NCBI GenBank assembly: GCA_019747895.1
Contig: JAIEQF010000036.1
Coordinates: 1 to 35,897, forward strand
DNA from: Chthoniobacterales bacterium
Lineage (GTDB): Bacteria; Verrucomicrobiota; Verrucomicrobiia; Chthoniobacterales; UBA6821
Direction: 5' to 3'
DNA: 35,897 nucleotides
The notes beneath the pieces are model-generated. The model had not been told where the DNA came from. It saw only the letters and a program-made list of their open reading frames with translations, and did not search any database. The position numbers and the translations under genes are program-made. Below are positions 23,412-30,874 of this stretch, in pieces (the stretch's first letter is position 1; each line of letters opens with the position of its first letter).

Positions 23412-24491
23412 TTACTCGAGTTCAAAATTAATATTAACCGTGTAAGAAGAATTTTGATTCAAGCCTTCCGGCAATGGTGCAATCTGCTTCACTTTTGCTG
23501 CTGCGGCTAAGACGGATTCATCCATAATCGGATTACCACTTGGCTTGGCTAAAGAAAAATTAGAAATAGTTCCGTCGCACTCAATCGTTAAGCGGAGTGT
23601 ACAGACAAAATCGTGTTTATGCTCGGTTGGGATCGCCGTTGGTTGTTCCCACTGACTATAAAAACGATCATGAATGAGCTCATGGTAGCCAGCAAGAACA
23701 CCGGCATTAACACCATCTCCTCGGCTTCCAGAACCATTTCCAGAACCTTCAGCCCCATTGCCTGTCCCATTTTTGCTGCCTAAAAAAGCTTTCTTGAGAT
23801 CATCTTTCCCATGATCGGCAGCTCCTTTTTTTGCGGAGGAGTTAGTTGAAGATTTCTTACCGCTTTTTTTAGAAGCAGTTGTAGAGGCCGAAGATTTATG
23901 AGAAGAAGAAGTGCTCTTTGCTTTTGGCTTAGGAGAAGAAGCTGGCTCCTCCTCTTCCTCTTCTTCTTTTAGTTTTGGTTTTGGCTTCGGAGAAGACTTC
24001 GGCGTTGCTTTTGGTGTCGGCTTGGGAGTGGCTTTAGGAGTTGATTTGGGAGTCGCCTTGGGCGTTGGTTTCGGGGTTGGCTTGGGCGTTGGTTTCGGGG
24101 TTGCTTTGGGAGCTGGCGTTGCTTTTTGGGCAGGAGTTGGAGTCGCCACAGCAATCTCTGAGTTCGCGACGGGAGGTGGCGTCTCTGCAACTTCTGGCGT
24201 TGGCTCTGGCTTGACATCAGGCTCAGACACAGGCTCAGGAGTTGCCTCTTCTTTTGGTTGAGGAGGCGTTGTGGAAGACGGGGCTTCTTCTGGCGTTGAT
24301 TCTTCTTGTGAAGAAGAAATTTCTTCGCCTGCTGGCGCAGGAGCTGCAAAAGAACCTGTTTCTAGCCAGGTGACCTGACTTCCAACTTTTTTGACTGGCT
24401 TGACTAAAAAAATAATAAGCCCAATCAGTCCCAAATGAATAAGCGCAACGATGACAACAGAGCGACGAAAAGGAGGCCTATTTTTTTTCAT
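23412..24491 (-). CDS. TonB-like energy transducer with Pro-Thr-Lys repeat linker
   Basis: A periplasm-spanning protein with an N-terminal membrane anchor (RRSVVIVALIHLGLIGLIIF, about residues 9-28) and a long linker. The linker contains acidic Pro-rich segments, then tetrapeptide repeats of PTPK/ATPK type (about 125-170), a Glu run and a Ser/Lys-rich part. The C-terminal TonB domain (about 270-359) includes VCTLRLTIECDGTISNFSLAKPSG and AAAKVKQIAPLPEGL. With exbD and exbB upstream it would form a TonB-ExbB-ExbD or Tol-Pal-like motor using the proton motive force to act on the outer membrane. The C-terminus could also be read as TolA-like; TonB is preferred from its sequence. Length is 359 residues. 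ATG at 24491 gives MKKNRPPFRR. Confidence 0.85.
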   Translation of the reverse strand: MKKNRPPFRRSVVIVALIHLGLIGLIIFLVKPVKKVGSQVTWLETGSFAAPAPAGEEISSSQEESTPEEAPSSTTPPQPKEEATPEPVSEPDVKPEPTPEVAETPPPVANSEIAVATPTPAQKATPAPKATPKPTPKPTPKPTPKATPKSTPKATPKPTPKATPKSSPKPKPKLKEEEEEEEPASSPKPKAKSTSSSHKSSASTTASKKSGKKSSTNSSAKKGAADHGKDDLKKAFLGSKNGTGNGAEGSGNGSGSRGDGVNAGVLAGYHELIHDRFYSQWEQPTAIPTEHKHDFVCTLRLTIECDGTISNFSLAKPSGNPIMDESVLAAAAKVKQIAPLPEGLNQNSSYTVNINFELE

Positions 24492-24548
24492 GGCCGAACA
24501 ACGTAACTGTTCAGACTTCTTATAAGAATTAGTTTCATAAATTTTGCA

Positions 24549-24702
24549 TTGTAAAAAGTTGAGTCGCTATGTCCTTCCCGCAAAGGAGGGAATAACGCAG
24601 CTGTTGAGAAGTTGAAGGGTTGAGAGGATGGTTTTTTCTCAACAGCCGCACTAGCGGCGCTCAACAGCTGCTTCTACAGCGGCTCAACCTCTCAACCTTG
24701 TT
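24549..24702. repeat. Repeat element with GTTGAGA/TCTCAAC arms
   Basis: It contains AAGTTGAAGGGTTGAGAGG (about 24609-24627) and complementary CTCAACCTCTCAACC near 24682-24698. A segment at 24636-24673 is nearly identical to about 1737-1774 (CAACAGCC, CTAGCGGCGCTCAACAGCTG). It fills most of the 268-bp gap upstream of the tonB-like gene. Confidence 0.7.
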
Positions 24703-24759
24703 TTTCTTTCAATTTCAATTTTCTTTTTAAGAACACTTTTCTTCACAGTAATCAAAAAG

Positions 24760-25173
24760 CTATTTTTCCTGCTGCGTCATTACTCCTACCTTAGTAATTC
24801 CTGCTTGCTGCAAGAGATCCATCACTCCAATAAATTTTTGAATTGGCAAATCATGATGCGGACGAACCACCACAGCCACAGTGGGCTGAGTGTTTTTCAA
24901 CTGTTTCAGAGCGAGCAGCAGTTGAGGTGTGGTCATGACGTCTTGATTGAGCTTGATCACTTCATTGCGATCAATCGAAATCGTTTGAACTTGTGCTGGA
25001 TTGATTTCATTTCGCGCTGTAGAGCTTGTCGGCACGACAAGATCGATACTATTTTCCAGCAGTGGTGTCGTAATCATAAAAATGATTAGCAACACAAAAG
25101 CCAAGTCAAGCAATGGTGTAACATTCAGCTCACTGAGCGTGTGCAAGGCTGTATGATTGGAATAACGACGCAT
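24760..25173 (-). CDS. exbD: ExbD/TolR family biopolymer transport protein
   Basis: A small inner-membrane protein of the ExbB-ExbD or TolQ-TolR proton channel. The 137 residues have one N-terminal helix with the proton-path Asp in the family motif NVTPLLDLAFVLLIIFMITT. A periplasmic domain follows, ending with KFIGVMDLLQQAGITKVGVM, typical of ExbD. The ATG at 25173 (MRRYSNHT) is chosen over an upstream TTG, because the intervening codons come from the GTAACGGGT repeat. exbB lies upstream and the tonB-like gene downstream on the same strand. Together they form one motor complex. Confidence 0.92.
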   Translation of the reverse strand: MRRYSNHTALHTLSELNVTPLLDLAFVLLIIFMITTPLLENSIDLVVPTSSTARNEINPAQVQTISIDRNEVIKLNQDVMTTPQLLLALKQLKNTQPTVAVVVRPHHDLPIQKFIGVMDLLQQAGITKVGVMTQQEK

Positions 25174-25175
25174 AA

Positions 25176-25331
25176 AAAGTAACGGGTAATGAGTATTTTT
25201 CAGATCGAAATACAACCAGTTTTTCGAAATTCTTATTTTGTTAGATTCAATTTTTTAAAAACCAAATTGTAGAAATAGTACGTTGTCATTTCCGACAGCC
25301 ACTCGTTACCCGTTACTCATTACCCGTTACT
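25176..25331. repeat. GTAACGGGTAATGAG-armed inverted repeat between exbB and exbD
   Basis: The left arm 25176-25195 (AAAGTAACGGGTAATGAGTA) begins 3 bp upstream of the exbD ATG. The right arm 25300-25331 (ACTCGTTACCCGTTACTCAT and on) overlaps the exbB stop and encodes its C-terminal SNG. The core CCAGTTTTTCGAAATTCTTA is shared with the element at 30210-30350. Confidence 0.85.
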
Positions 25332-26072
25332 TTCATGAGAGACATAACGGTGCTCCAACGCACTGGAAAGTTCTGCTGCAAAATTGTCACAAGAAACAAT
25401 CATGGAACGAACACTGGTTACTAAAAAATTGTAGCCAAACATAGCTGGAATCGCGACGAGCAATCCGGTAACAGTCGTAATCAGCGCTCCTGAAACACCA
25501 GGAGCCATCGCAGCAAGACTAGCACTCCCTGAGGCGGCAATGCCACCAAATGCATCCATGACTCCCCAAACTGTTCCCAAGAGCCCAACAAAAGGAGCCC
25601 CGCTTACTGCTGTAGAAAGAATAATCATTTGTGACTCAAGATCGAGAGCCGATTCTCCAACGGCACGCTCCATAGCAGCTGTAACAGAACGCATTTGAGA
25701 AGGGGCTATTCGCGGCGCCATTTGCAAGCGAGCTTGAAATGTCTCATCCACTTCCATCGATCCGAGTAATTGAAAACAAAGTTCGCGACATCCTGCCTCA
25801 TAAATAAAATGAAGTGGAGATCCTTCGAAGCCGATCTTTTGAGACATGATCTGCAAAGGTTGGCGATCTTGACGAAACGCCTCCATAAAACGCACTGATT
25901 GCTTTTTAGCAAAGCTCAACGTCCTCATTTTTGTAATCATAACGGACCAACTAAAAATAGATCCAATGAAGAGAACCAAAAGGACCAGTTTTCCCTCAAA
26001 CGTTGATTCAAGAAAAGCGTAGACGATTCCGCTGGCAAGCGGAGGAAGAAAAAAAGGAAGAAAAGAACTCAC
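25320..26072 (-). CDS. exbB: MotA/TolQ/ExbB family proton channel
   Basis: The inner-membrane channel subunit that, with ExbD, converts the proton gradient into force on the TonB-like protein. The 250 residues have three membrane segments: about 25-45 (GKLVLLVLFIGSIFSWSVMI), and two in the C-terminal half including AVSGAPFVGLLGTVWGVMDA and MAPGVSGALITTVTGLLVAI, the family's conserved regions. The start is GTG at 26072; the frame has a stop about 36 bp upstream and no ATG between. The final SNG and stop codon are encoded by the repeat downstream. Assignment to Tol rather than Exb is undecided; no Pal or TolB gene is in view. Confidence 0.92.
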   Translation of the reverse strand: MSSFLPFFLPPLASGIVYAFLESTFEGKLVLLVLFIGSIFSWSVMITKMRTLSFAKKQSVRFMEAFRQDRQPLQIMSQKIGFEGSPLHFIYEAGCRELCFQLLGSMEVDETFQARLQMAPRIAPSQMRSVTAAMERAVGESALDLESQMIILSTAVSGAPFVGLLGTVWGVMDAFGGIAASGSASLAAMAPGVSGALITTVTGLLVAIPAMFGYNFLVTSVRSMIVSCDNFAAELSSALEHRYVSHESNG

Positions 26073-26099
26073 AGGGATAGAAGCGATGGAAGGGATGAT

Positions 26100-26242
26100 G
26101 CGAGGCTATAGACTATAGGCTATAGGAAGTTTGGTTCAAAACATAAACTAAAAAATCAGTTAAACTTATCAAGGAGCAAAAAAATTAACGAAGGTGATGC
26201 TTTGACCTACAGCCTACAGCCTACAGCCTTTAGTCTTAAGCC
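26100..26242. repeat. GGCTATA/GGCTGTA-armed inverted repeat between hldD and exbB
   Basis: Left arm 26102-26127 (AGGCTATAGACTATAGGCTA), right arm about 26203-26240 (CCTACAGCCTACAGCCTACA, then GCCTTTAGTCTTAAGCC), which reaches the hldD stop codon. The loop is about 75 bp. Arms are 7-bp units allowing G-U-like variation. Confidence 0.8.
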
Positions 26243-27246
26243 TCTTCTTCCTCTCCAAAATGTTTTCCGGGCACTAAATAATTTTTAACGTAATCAGTCA
26301 CCGCCGCCTCTAAAGACCATGATGGCTGCTGGTAGCCGGTAGCCAAGAGCTGCGAAACATCGGCACAGGTGTAATATTGATATTGATGTTGAAGATATTC
26401 TGGCATGTCAATGAATTCAATGACTGGCTCACGATCCAACGCCGCAAAAAGAGCTCTCGTTAGATCCAGCCAAGTACGAGGCGTTGCTGTTCCAACATTG
26501 AAAAGACCTCCTATATTTTTAGAACCTGTCTTCGTAAAAGCTAAATGCAAGGTCATTGCTACCGCATCTTTCACATAAACAAAATCGCGCTGCTGCTCTC
26601 CATCACGATAATCATGCCGATCGCTCTTAAAAAGTTTGACCCTTCCTGTTGCCGCAATTTGTTCGTAAGCCTTACAAACGAGACTCCGCATCTCTTTTTT
26701 ATGTCCTTCATTGGGTCCAAAAACATTAAAATATTTGACCCCCACAATCCGATCAAACCATCCTTGATCGCGCGCATGCAGATCAAAAAGATGTTTCGAC
26801 ATGCCATAAAGATTGAGTGGCTTTAATTGATCAAGATTTTCGATCCCATCTTTCATTCCTTGGCTTCCATTGCCATACGTAGCAGCTGAACTGGCATAGA
26901 CAAACCGAATATCGCGCTTCAACGCCCACTCAGCAAGGATCCTGGTGTATTCAAAATTATTTTCCATCAGGTATTCCCTATTGGTCTCTAACGTTGAGGA
27001 ACAGGCCCCTAAATGAAAAATAGTTTTGAGTGAGGCAACTTCTTCGCTCTCTTGCTTCAATTTTTCCAAGAGATCTGAAGCTGAAAGATAAGCCTCATAA
27101 GAAAGAGGCCTTAAGTGATGATGTTTTTCCTCATCGAGAATATCATCAGTCACTAAAATCTTTTTTTCTCCACGCTGATTGAGCGCATGGATGAGCGCGC
27201 TTCCAATAAAGCCAGCGCCACCGGTGACAAGAATTGTTGATTTCAT
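26236..27246 (-). CDS. hldD: ADP-L-glycero-D-manno-heptose 6-epimerase
   Basis: An extended short-chain dehydrogenase that epimerises ADP-D-glycero- to ADP-L-glycero-manno-heptose for the LPS inner core. The 336 residues have an NADP-binding GGAGFIGSALIHALN at the N-terminus (about 9-23), the HLGACSSTLE motif, catalytic Tyr-Lys in LYGMSKHLFD, and VKYFNVFGPNEGHKKEMRS and DGEQQRDFVYVKDA, all strongly HldD-like. ATG at 27246. Neighbouring kdsA and lpt genes also serve LPS assembly. Its final GCT-TAA merges with the adjacent repeat arm. Confidence 0.95.
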   Translation of the reverse strand: MKSTILVTGGAGFIGSALIHALNQRGEKKILVTDDILDEEKHHHLRPLSYEAYLSASDLLEKLKQESEEVASLKTIFHLGACSSTLETNREYLMENNFEYTRILAEWALKRDIRFVYASSAATYGNGSQGMKDGIENLDQLKPLNLYGMSKHLFDLHARDQGWFDRIVGVKYFNVFGPNEGHKKEMRSLVCKAYEQIAATGRVKLFKSDRHDYRDGEQQRDFVYVKDAVAMTLHLAFTKTGSKNIGGLFNVGTATPRTWLDLTRALFAALDREPVIEFIDMPEYLQHQYQYYTCADVSQLLATGYQQPSWSLEAAVTDYVKNYLVPGKHFGEEEEA

Positions 27247-27280
27247 AAATGAAAATTAGTAGCAGAAAAAGAAAAAAAAT

Positions 27281-27373
27281 TGGCCACAAAGAAATCAAAG
27301 AAAAAGCAGATTTTTAATCCTAGAATTTTTTATAAAAAATTCTTTTTTGTTTCTTTGTGTTCTTTGTGGCCAT
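27281..27373. repeat. CACAAAGAA-armed inverted repeat between secDF and hldD
   Basis: Left arm 27281-27303 (TGGCCACAAAGAAATCAAAG), right arm about 27349-27373 (TTTCTTTGTGTTCTTTGTGG), with AT-rich centre (AATTTTTTATAAAAAATT). Folds into one long hairpin. It lies just after the secDF stop and before the hldD leader. Confidence 0.85.
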
Positions 27374-27386
27374 TCTCTTCTTTCCC

Positions 27387-29702
27387 CTAACGCAATTTTT
27401 TTCCACTCCACTTGGACCACCAGAGCACGATTGGAGAGGCCACAAAAACAGAAGAGTAGGTTCCCACTAAAATTCCAATTAAGATTGCGAAAGCAAAATC
27501 TTTCAGAACAGCTCCACCAAAAAGAAAGAGGGCAGAAACCGAAAGAAAGGTGAGTCCTCCTGTGAGCATCGTCCGACCTAAGGTTTCATTAATACTCCGA
27601 TTCATCAGCGTTTCAATACTTCCAGAATCGCGGTGGTGAAGGCCTTCACGAATACGATCATAAACAACAATGGTGTCGTTGATGGAATAACCAGCGATCG
27701 TTAAAATAGCACCAACCATGACCAACGATAACTCTCCACCGAGCAACGAGAACAATCCTACCGTGATGATCACATCATGCAGCAGCGCTACCAACGCACC
27801 AATGGCAAAGGAAAGTCCGAAGCGCATGGAAACATAAAGTAAAATTCCTAACATTCCGAGACCAAGAGCGAGAAGAGCTTTGCGTGCAAACTCCAATCCA
27901 ATTTGACCTCCCACTTTTTCTTGTTGTTCAGGAACGATCGTCCGATCAGGAAAACTTGTGCGCAAGGTGTTGAGAATTTTGAAAGATGTGTCTTCTGGAC
28001 TACGAATGGAGAGGAGTTGCTTTTCTCCAGCTTGTTCATGCTGCAAGGTGATATTATCGCCCAATCCGAGTGGCAATAAGGCTTGGCGAGCCTCTGCTAT
28101 TTTCATCGTTGGTTTGACATCAAGAACCAGAAGATCGCCGCCGCGAAAATCGATTCCAAAATTATTGGCACCACGTTTTGCAAAAATGGCCATCGATCCC
28201 ACCAATACTGCCAGCGAGAGCCCAACAGCAATCACGCGGTGCTTGAGAAACTGAAATTGTTTTTTAGGAGCAAGATTGGCCATCGTGAGGCGCTTCAATC
28301 CTCCCTTCACCATCATCCAACGGAATGCGGTGCGCGTGAAAAGAATCGCAGAGAACATCGATGCAATAACACCCAAGACTAGCGAAATCGAAAATCCTTT
28401 TACCGGCCCTGTGGCTTGCCAGAAGAGGATTCCAGCAGTGATGAGCGTTGTAACGTTAGCATCAAAAATAGCACTGAATGCTTTGCTATAAGCTCCATCC
28501 AAAGCGGGGCCGAGCGACTTTCCACCAGCCAACTCCTCGCGAAGACGTTCATAGAGGAGCACGTTGGAATCAACAGCAAGACCAATGGTCAAAATGATAC
28601 CGGCAATACCAGGAAGCGTGAGGACAAAATGGAAAAGCGTCATCATTCCAAAAAGCAAAATGATGTTGATGCCCAATCCAAAAAGCGCAACGACGCCGGC
28701 CAAGCGGTAGTAGCAAAGCACGAAGAGCATCACGAGCGCCAACCCGCCCAAACCTGACAGAACGCCAGCGCGAATCGCATCACCTCCGAGCGTTGGAGAG
28801 ACACTGCGGGTCTCTTCAATCTCAACCGGCGTGCGGAGCGGATTTTCTAAAGCACTTGCCAATTCGCGCGCCTCTTTTTCTTTGAAATGACCTGTGATCT
28901 GCGCATGACCACCAGCAATCCCAGAACCAGAATTAATGGAAGGAGCACTTTGAATTTTTCCATCCAACAAAATAGCAAGGCGTCCCCGTGTCGGCGCAAG
29001 TTCTGAAGTCACATTATAAAATGCATCAGCTCCTTCCTTGTCGAGCTCCAGCGAGACGCCGTAGCCCCCCTGATCAAAGAAAACAAAAGCTTTGGTGACA
29101 TGCTCCCCAGCAAGATCTGGCTTTTGCTTGACGATCAGACGAGGAATCATTTTTTCATCAATGACTTCTCCTTTTTCAACCTTCGGAGTCACGTAGCTCT
29201 TGATCTCGTAACCAGGAGGGAGGAGGGCTTCTCCCCGCTCAATCTGAGCAATCAAAGCTTCATTTCCAGGGTAGACTTTAGCAAATTCCAACTTGGCAAC
29301 TTGTTTGAGAGTCTCTCGCGTCGCTTCAATCTGCGCTGGATCAAGCCCTGGTATCTGCACCAAAATTCGTTCGGTGCCTTGTGGTGCAATGACCGGTTCT
29401 CCAACGCCAAACTGATCAACGCGCTTACGAATGACTTCCACTGCCTGCTGCAGCATGTCTGTGGTAATCTGCTGGCCTGGCTGAGGTATCAAGCGAAGCA
29501 AGAAAGAAGTCCCCCCCCGAAGATCGAGGCCCAGTCTTATTTTTTTAGAAGCAGGCGTTGCTAATTCTACGCAATAGCTCACCAAGAGAAAGGTGAGAAT
29601 CAAACCAAGCCAACGCTTGCGCCCTTCGCGAGTTGTAACAAAGTACCAAGCAAAAAGCGCGAGCGTAAAAAGACCAGCAAAGAAAGTGAAGAGAGGATCC
29701 AT
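27387..29702 (-). CDS. secDF: Protein translocase SecDF (fused SecD-SecF)
   Basis: A single-chain SecD-SecF, an RND-type inner-membrane protein that uses the proton gradient to complete Sec-dependent export on the periplasmic side. The 771 residues have 12 expected membrane helices. The SecD half starts with a helix, then LGLDLRGGTSFLLR, the P1 periplasmic domain and GGHAQITGHFKEKEARELAS, then a membrane bundle with GLAVDSNVLLYERLREE. The SecF half starts near 480, with GANNFGIDFRGGDLLVL and IAGYSINDTIVVYDRIREGL. Fusion is common in Bacteroidota, Firmicutes and PVC bacteria. ATG at 29702 is preceded within 5 bp by a heptamer array. yajC is immediately upstream, as in the classical yajC-secD-secF operon. 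Confidence 0.96.
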   Translation of the reverse strand: MDPLFTFFAGLFTLALFAWYFVTTREGRKRWLGLILTFLLVSYCVELATPASKKIRLGLDLRGGTSFLLRLIPQPGQQITTDMLQQAVEVIRKRVDQFGVGEPVIAPQGTERILVQIPGLDPAQIEATRETLKQVAKLEFAKVYPGNEALIAQIERGEALLPPGYEIKSYVTPKVEKGEVIDEKMIPRLIVKQKPDLAGEHVTKAFVFFDQGGYGVSLELDKEGADAFYNVTSELAPTRGRLAILLDGKIQSAPSINSGSGIAGGHAQITGHFKEKEARELASALENPLRTPVEIEETRSVSPTLGGDAIRAGVLSGLGGLALVMLFVLCYYRLAGVVALFGLGINIILLFGMMTLFHFVLTLPGIAGIILTIGLAVDSNVLLYERLREELAGGKSLGPALDGAYSKAFSAIFDANVTTLITAGILFWQATGPVKGFSISLVLGVIASMFSAILFTRTAFRWMMVKGGLKRLTMANLAPKKQFQFLKHRVIAVGLSLAVLVGSMAIFAKRGANNFGIDFRGGDLLVLDVKPTMKIAEARQALLPLGLGDNITLQHEQAGEKQLLSIRSPEDTSFKILNTLRTSFPDRTIVPEQQEKVGGQIGLEFARKALLALGLGMLGILLYVSMRFGLSFAIGALVALLHDVIITVGLFSLLGGELSLVMVGAILTIAGYSINDTIVVYDRIREGLHHRDSGSIETLMNRSINETLGRTMLTGGLTFLSVSALFLFGGAVLKDFAFAILIGILVGTYSSVFVASPIVLWWSKWSGKKLR

Positions 29703-29706
29703 AAGA

Positions 29707-29760
29707 CAGGTTACAGGTTACAGGTTACAGGTTACAGGTTGCAGGTTGCAGGTTGCAGGG
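29707..29760. repeat. CAGGTTA/CAGGTTG heptamer array in the secDF leader
   Basis: Seven tandem 7-bp units, four CAGGTTA followed by three CAGGTTG, plus a partial CAGGG. It begins 4 bp upstream of the secDF start codon. It is the cleanest short tandem repeat of the window, and repeat-count variation would be expected. Confidence 0.92.
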
Positions 29761-29823
29761 CATTGCTAAAGAATAATTCTTTATTTTTCCCATCGCTTCT
29801 ATGCCTGTAAAATTAATTTTTGT

Positions 29824-30153
29824 TTAGGATGCTGCAGAATCCTTTTCAATACCAGTGATCGCTGCTTTATCAATTTCGATTTTGACATTATCAGCGACTT
29901 TCAAGAGGACCGTCTGTTCTTTGACATTAGCAATCATGCCATGAATACCAGAGTTAGTAATAACCTTGTCACCAGTTTTAACAGCAGCTAGCAAAGCTTG
30001 ATGCGCTTTCCGCTGCTTCTGCTGGGGGCGAATGAGGAGAAAATAGAAAATAATTCCGATGAAAAAAAGAGGCGCCAGCTGCACCAAAAAATTGGAAGGA
30101 GCAGCAGCAGGAGTGGCCTGAGCAAGGAATAAAAAGTGGGTAAATGAATTCAT
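29824..30153 (-). CDS. yajC: Preprotein translocase subunit YajC
   Basis: A small single-span inner-membrane protein of the SecDF-YajC complex. The 109 residues have one membrane helix (FLVQLAPLFFIGIIFYFLLI) followed by the family signature RPQQKQRKAHQALLAAVKTGDKVITNSGIHG and a small basic/acidic cytoplasmic domain. ATG at 30153 is preceded by AAGGAG seven bases upstream, the only clear Shine-Dalgarno sequence I found in the window. secDF follows after a 121-bp gap holding the heptamer array. Confidence 0.95.
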   Translation of the reverse strand: MNSFTHFLFLAQATPAAAPSNFLVQLAPLFFIGIIFYFLLIRPQQKQRKAHQALLAAVKTGDKVITNSGIHGMIANVKEQTVLLKVADNVKIEIDKAAITGIEKDSAAS

Positions 30154-30176
30154 AAGCGCTCCTTTTTAGCGTGATT
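30145..30176 (-). promoter_or_regulatory. Shine-Dalgarno site of yajC
   Basis: On the minus strand the leader reads AAAAAGGAGCGCTTATG, with AAGGAG well spaced before the ATG. It is noted because most other genes in the window lack such a site. Confidence 0.7.
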
Positions 30177-30209
30177 GAGACTGCCAGACAAGTCTATAGC
30201 GAATAAAAA

Positions 30210-30350
30210 GTAACGAGTGGCAAGTGGCGGGTAGCGAGTGGCCAGGATCAACAATAAATCAGTTTTTCGAAGTTTTTATTTTAGATGTCGCATTTCAAAA
30301 TAAGCATACCTAAAAATAGTGCCTCAGAACTCGCTACTCGCCACTCGTTA
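30210..30350. repeat. GTAACGAGTGGC-armed inverted repeat between ptsH and yajC
   Basis: Left arm 30210-30241 (TAACGAGTGGCAAGTGGCGG and on), right arm about 30328-30350 (AACTCGCTACTCGCCACTCG). The core CAGTTTTTCGAAGTTTTTAT matches the core of the 25176-25331 element, while the arms differ in their repeat unit. Confidence 0.85.
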
Positions 30351-30357
30351 GTTCTTC

Positions 30358-30666
30358 TCACTCTTCTCCAAAGCGCGACTGCACCAACGCCTCCAACGCT
30401 GCAACCAGCTCTGCAGCATCTTCTCCCTCAGCAATCAAGCGCAAGGAGGATCCTTTTCCAGCTGCTAACATCATTAGCCCCATAATACTTTTCCCATTTA
30501 TACGCTCTCCCTCTTTTTCAATCCAAATCTCTGCTTGAAATCGACTCGCTGTTTTTACAAAAAGTGCAGCAGGACGCGCATGAAGACCATTGCGATTATC
30601 AATCACAATATCTTTGACGACGTTCTTGCGAGACGGAGGATGGTGCAGGGAAGAATTCAAACTCAT
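30358..30666 (-). CDS. ptsH: HPr phosphocarrier protein
   Basis: Both regulatory sites are present: His29 in NGLHARPAALFV (equivalent to His15 of E. coli HPr, phosphorylated by enzyme I) and Ser60 in INGKSIMGLM (equivalent to Ser46, the target of HPr kinase). It is 102 residues from the ATG at 30666, slightly longer than the usual 85-90 because of an N-terminal extension SLNSSLHHPPSRKN. A TTG further up is not favoured. hprK, encoding the cognate kinase/phosphorylase, lies upstream on the same strand, 208 bp away. No enzyme I or sugar permease gene is visible, so a regulatory role rather than sugar uptake is likely, as inferred for similar lpt-linked pairs. Confidence 0.93.
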   Translation of the reverse strand: MSLNSSLHHPPSRKNVVKDIVIDNRNGLHARPAALFVKTASRFQAEIWIEKEGERINGKSIMGLMMLAAGKGSSLRLIAEGEDAAELVAALEALVQSRFGEE

Positions 30667-30669
30667 AAA

Positions 30670-30857
30670 AGGGAGCAACTATCAACGCCCCGCTGGTAGT
30701 GTTGAAACGTTGCATCGTTGAAATGTTGAAAAGAAACTCATGCTAACATGTCCCCCTGAGTTATAAAACCAGTTTCTAAAGATCTTTTTTAAGAATTTTT
30801 AAACAGGCTAAAAACTTTTTCCAACGTTTCAACATTTCGGCGCTTCAACACTGCCGT
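30670..30857. repeat. GTTGAAA-armed inverted repeat between hprK and ptsH
   Basis: Left arm about 30697-30732 (GTTGAAACGTTGCATCGTTG), right arm 30821-30852 (CCAACGTTTCAACATTTCGG). Flank (ACTATCAACGCCCCG) and core (TAACATGTCCCCCTGAGTTA) are homologous to the element at 22278-22450. Confidence 0.8.
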
Positions 30858-30874
30858 GGCTTTTGCCTTGGCAG

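Noticed and set aside
23911-24261. Gly/Val/Phe-rich ORF on the plus strand
   Set aside because: It is the antisense of the Pro-Thr-Lys repeat of the tonB-like gene; its regularity comes from that 12-bp periodicity.
25174-25215. Upstream TTG start for exbD
   Set aside because: The extra codons are repeat-derived, and the ATG at 25173 gives the usual short ExbD N-terminus.
29707-29760. Possible CRISPR array
   Set aside because: Units are contiguous 7-mers with no spacers, and no cas genes are present.
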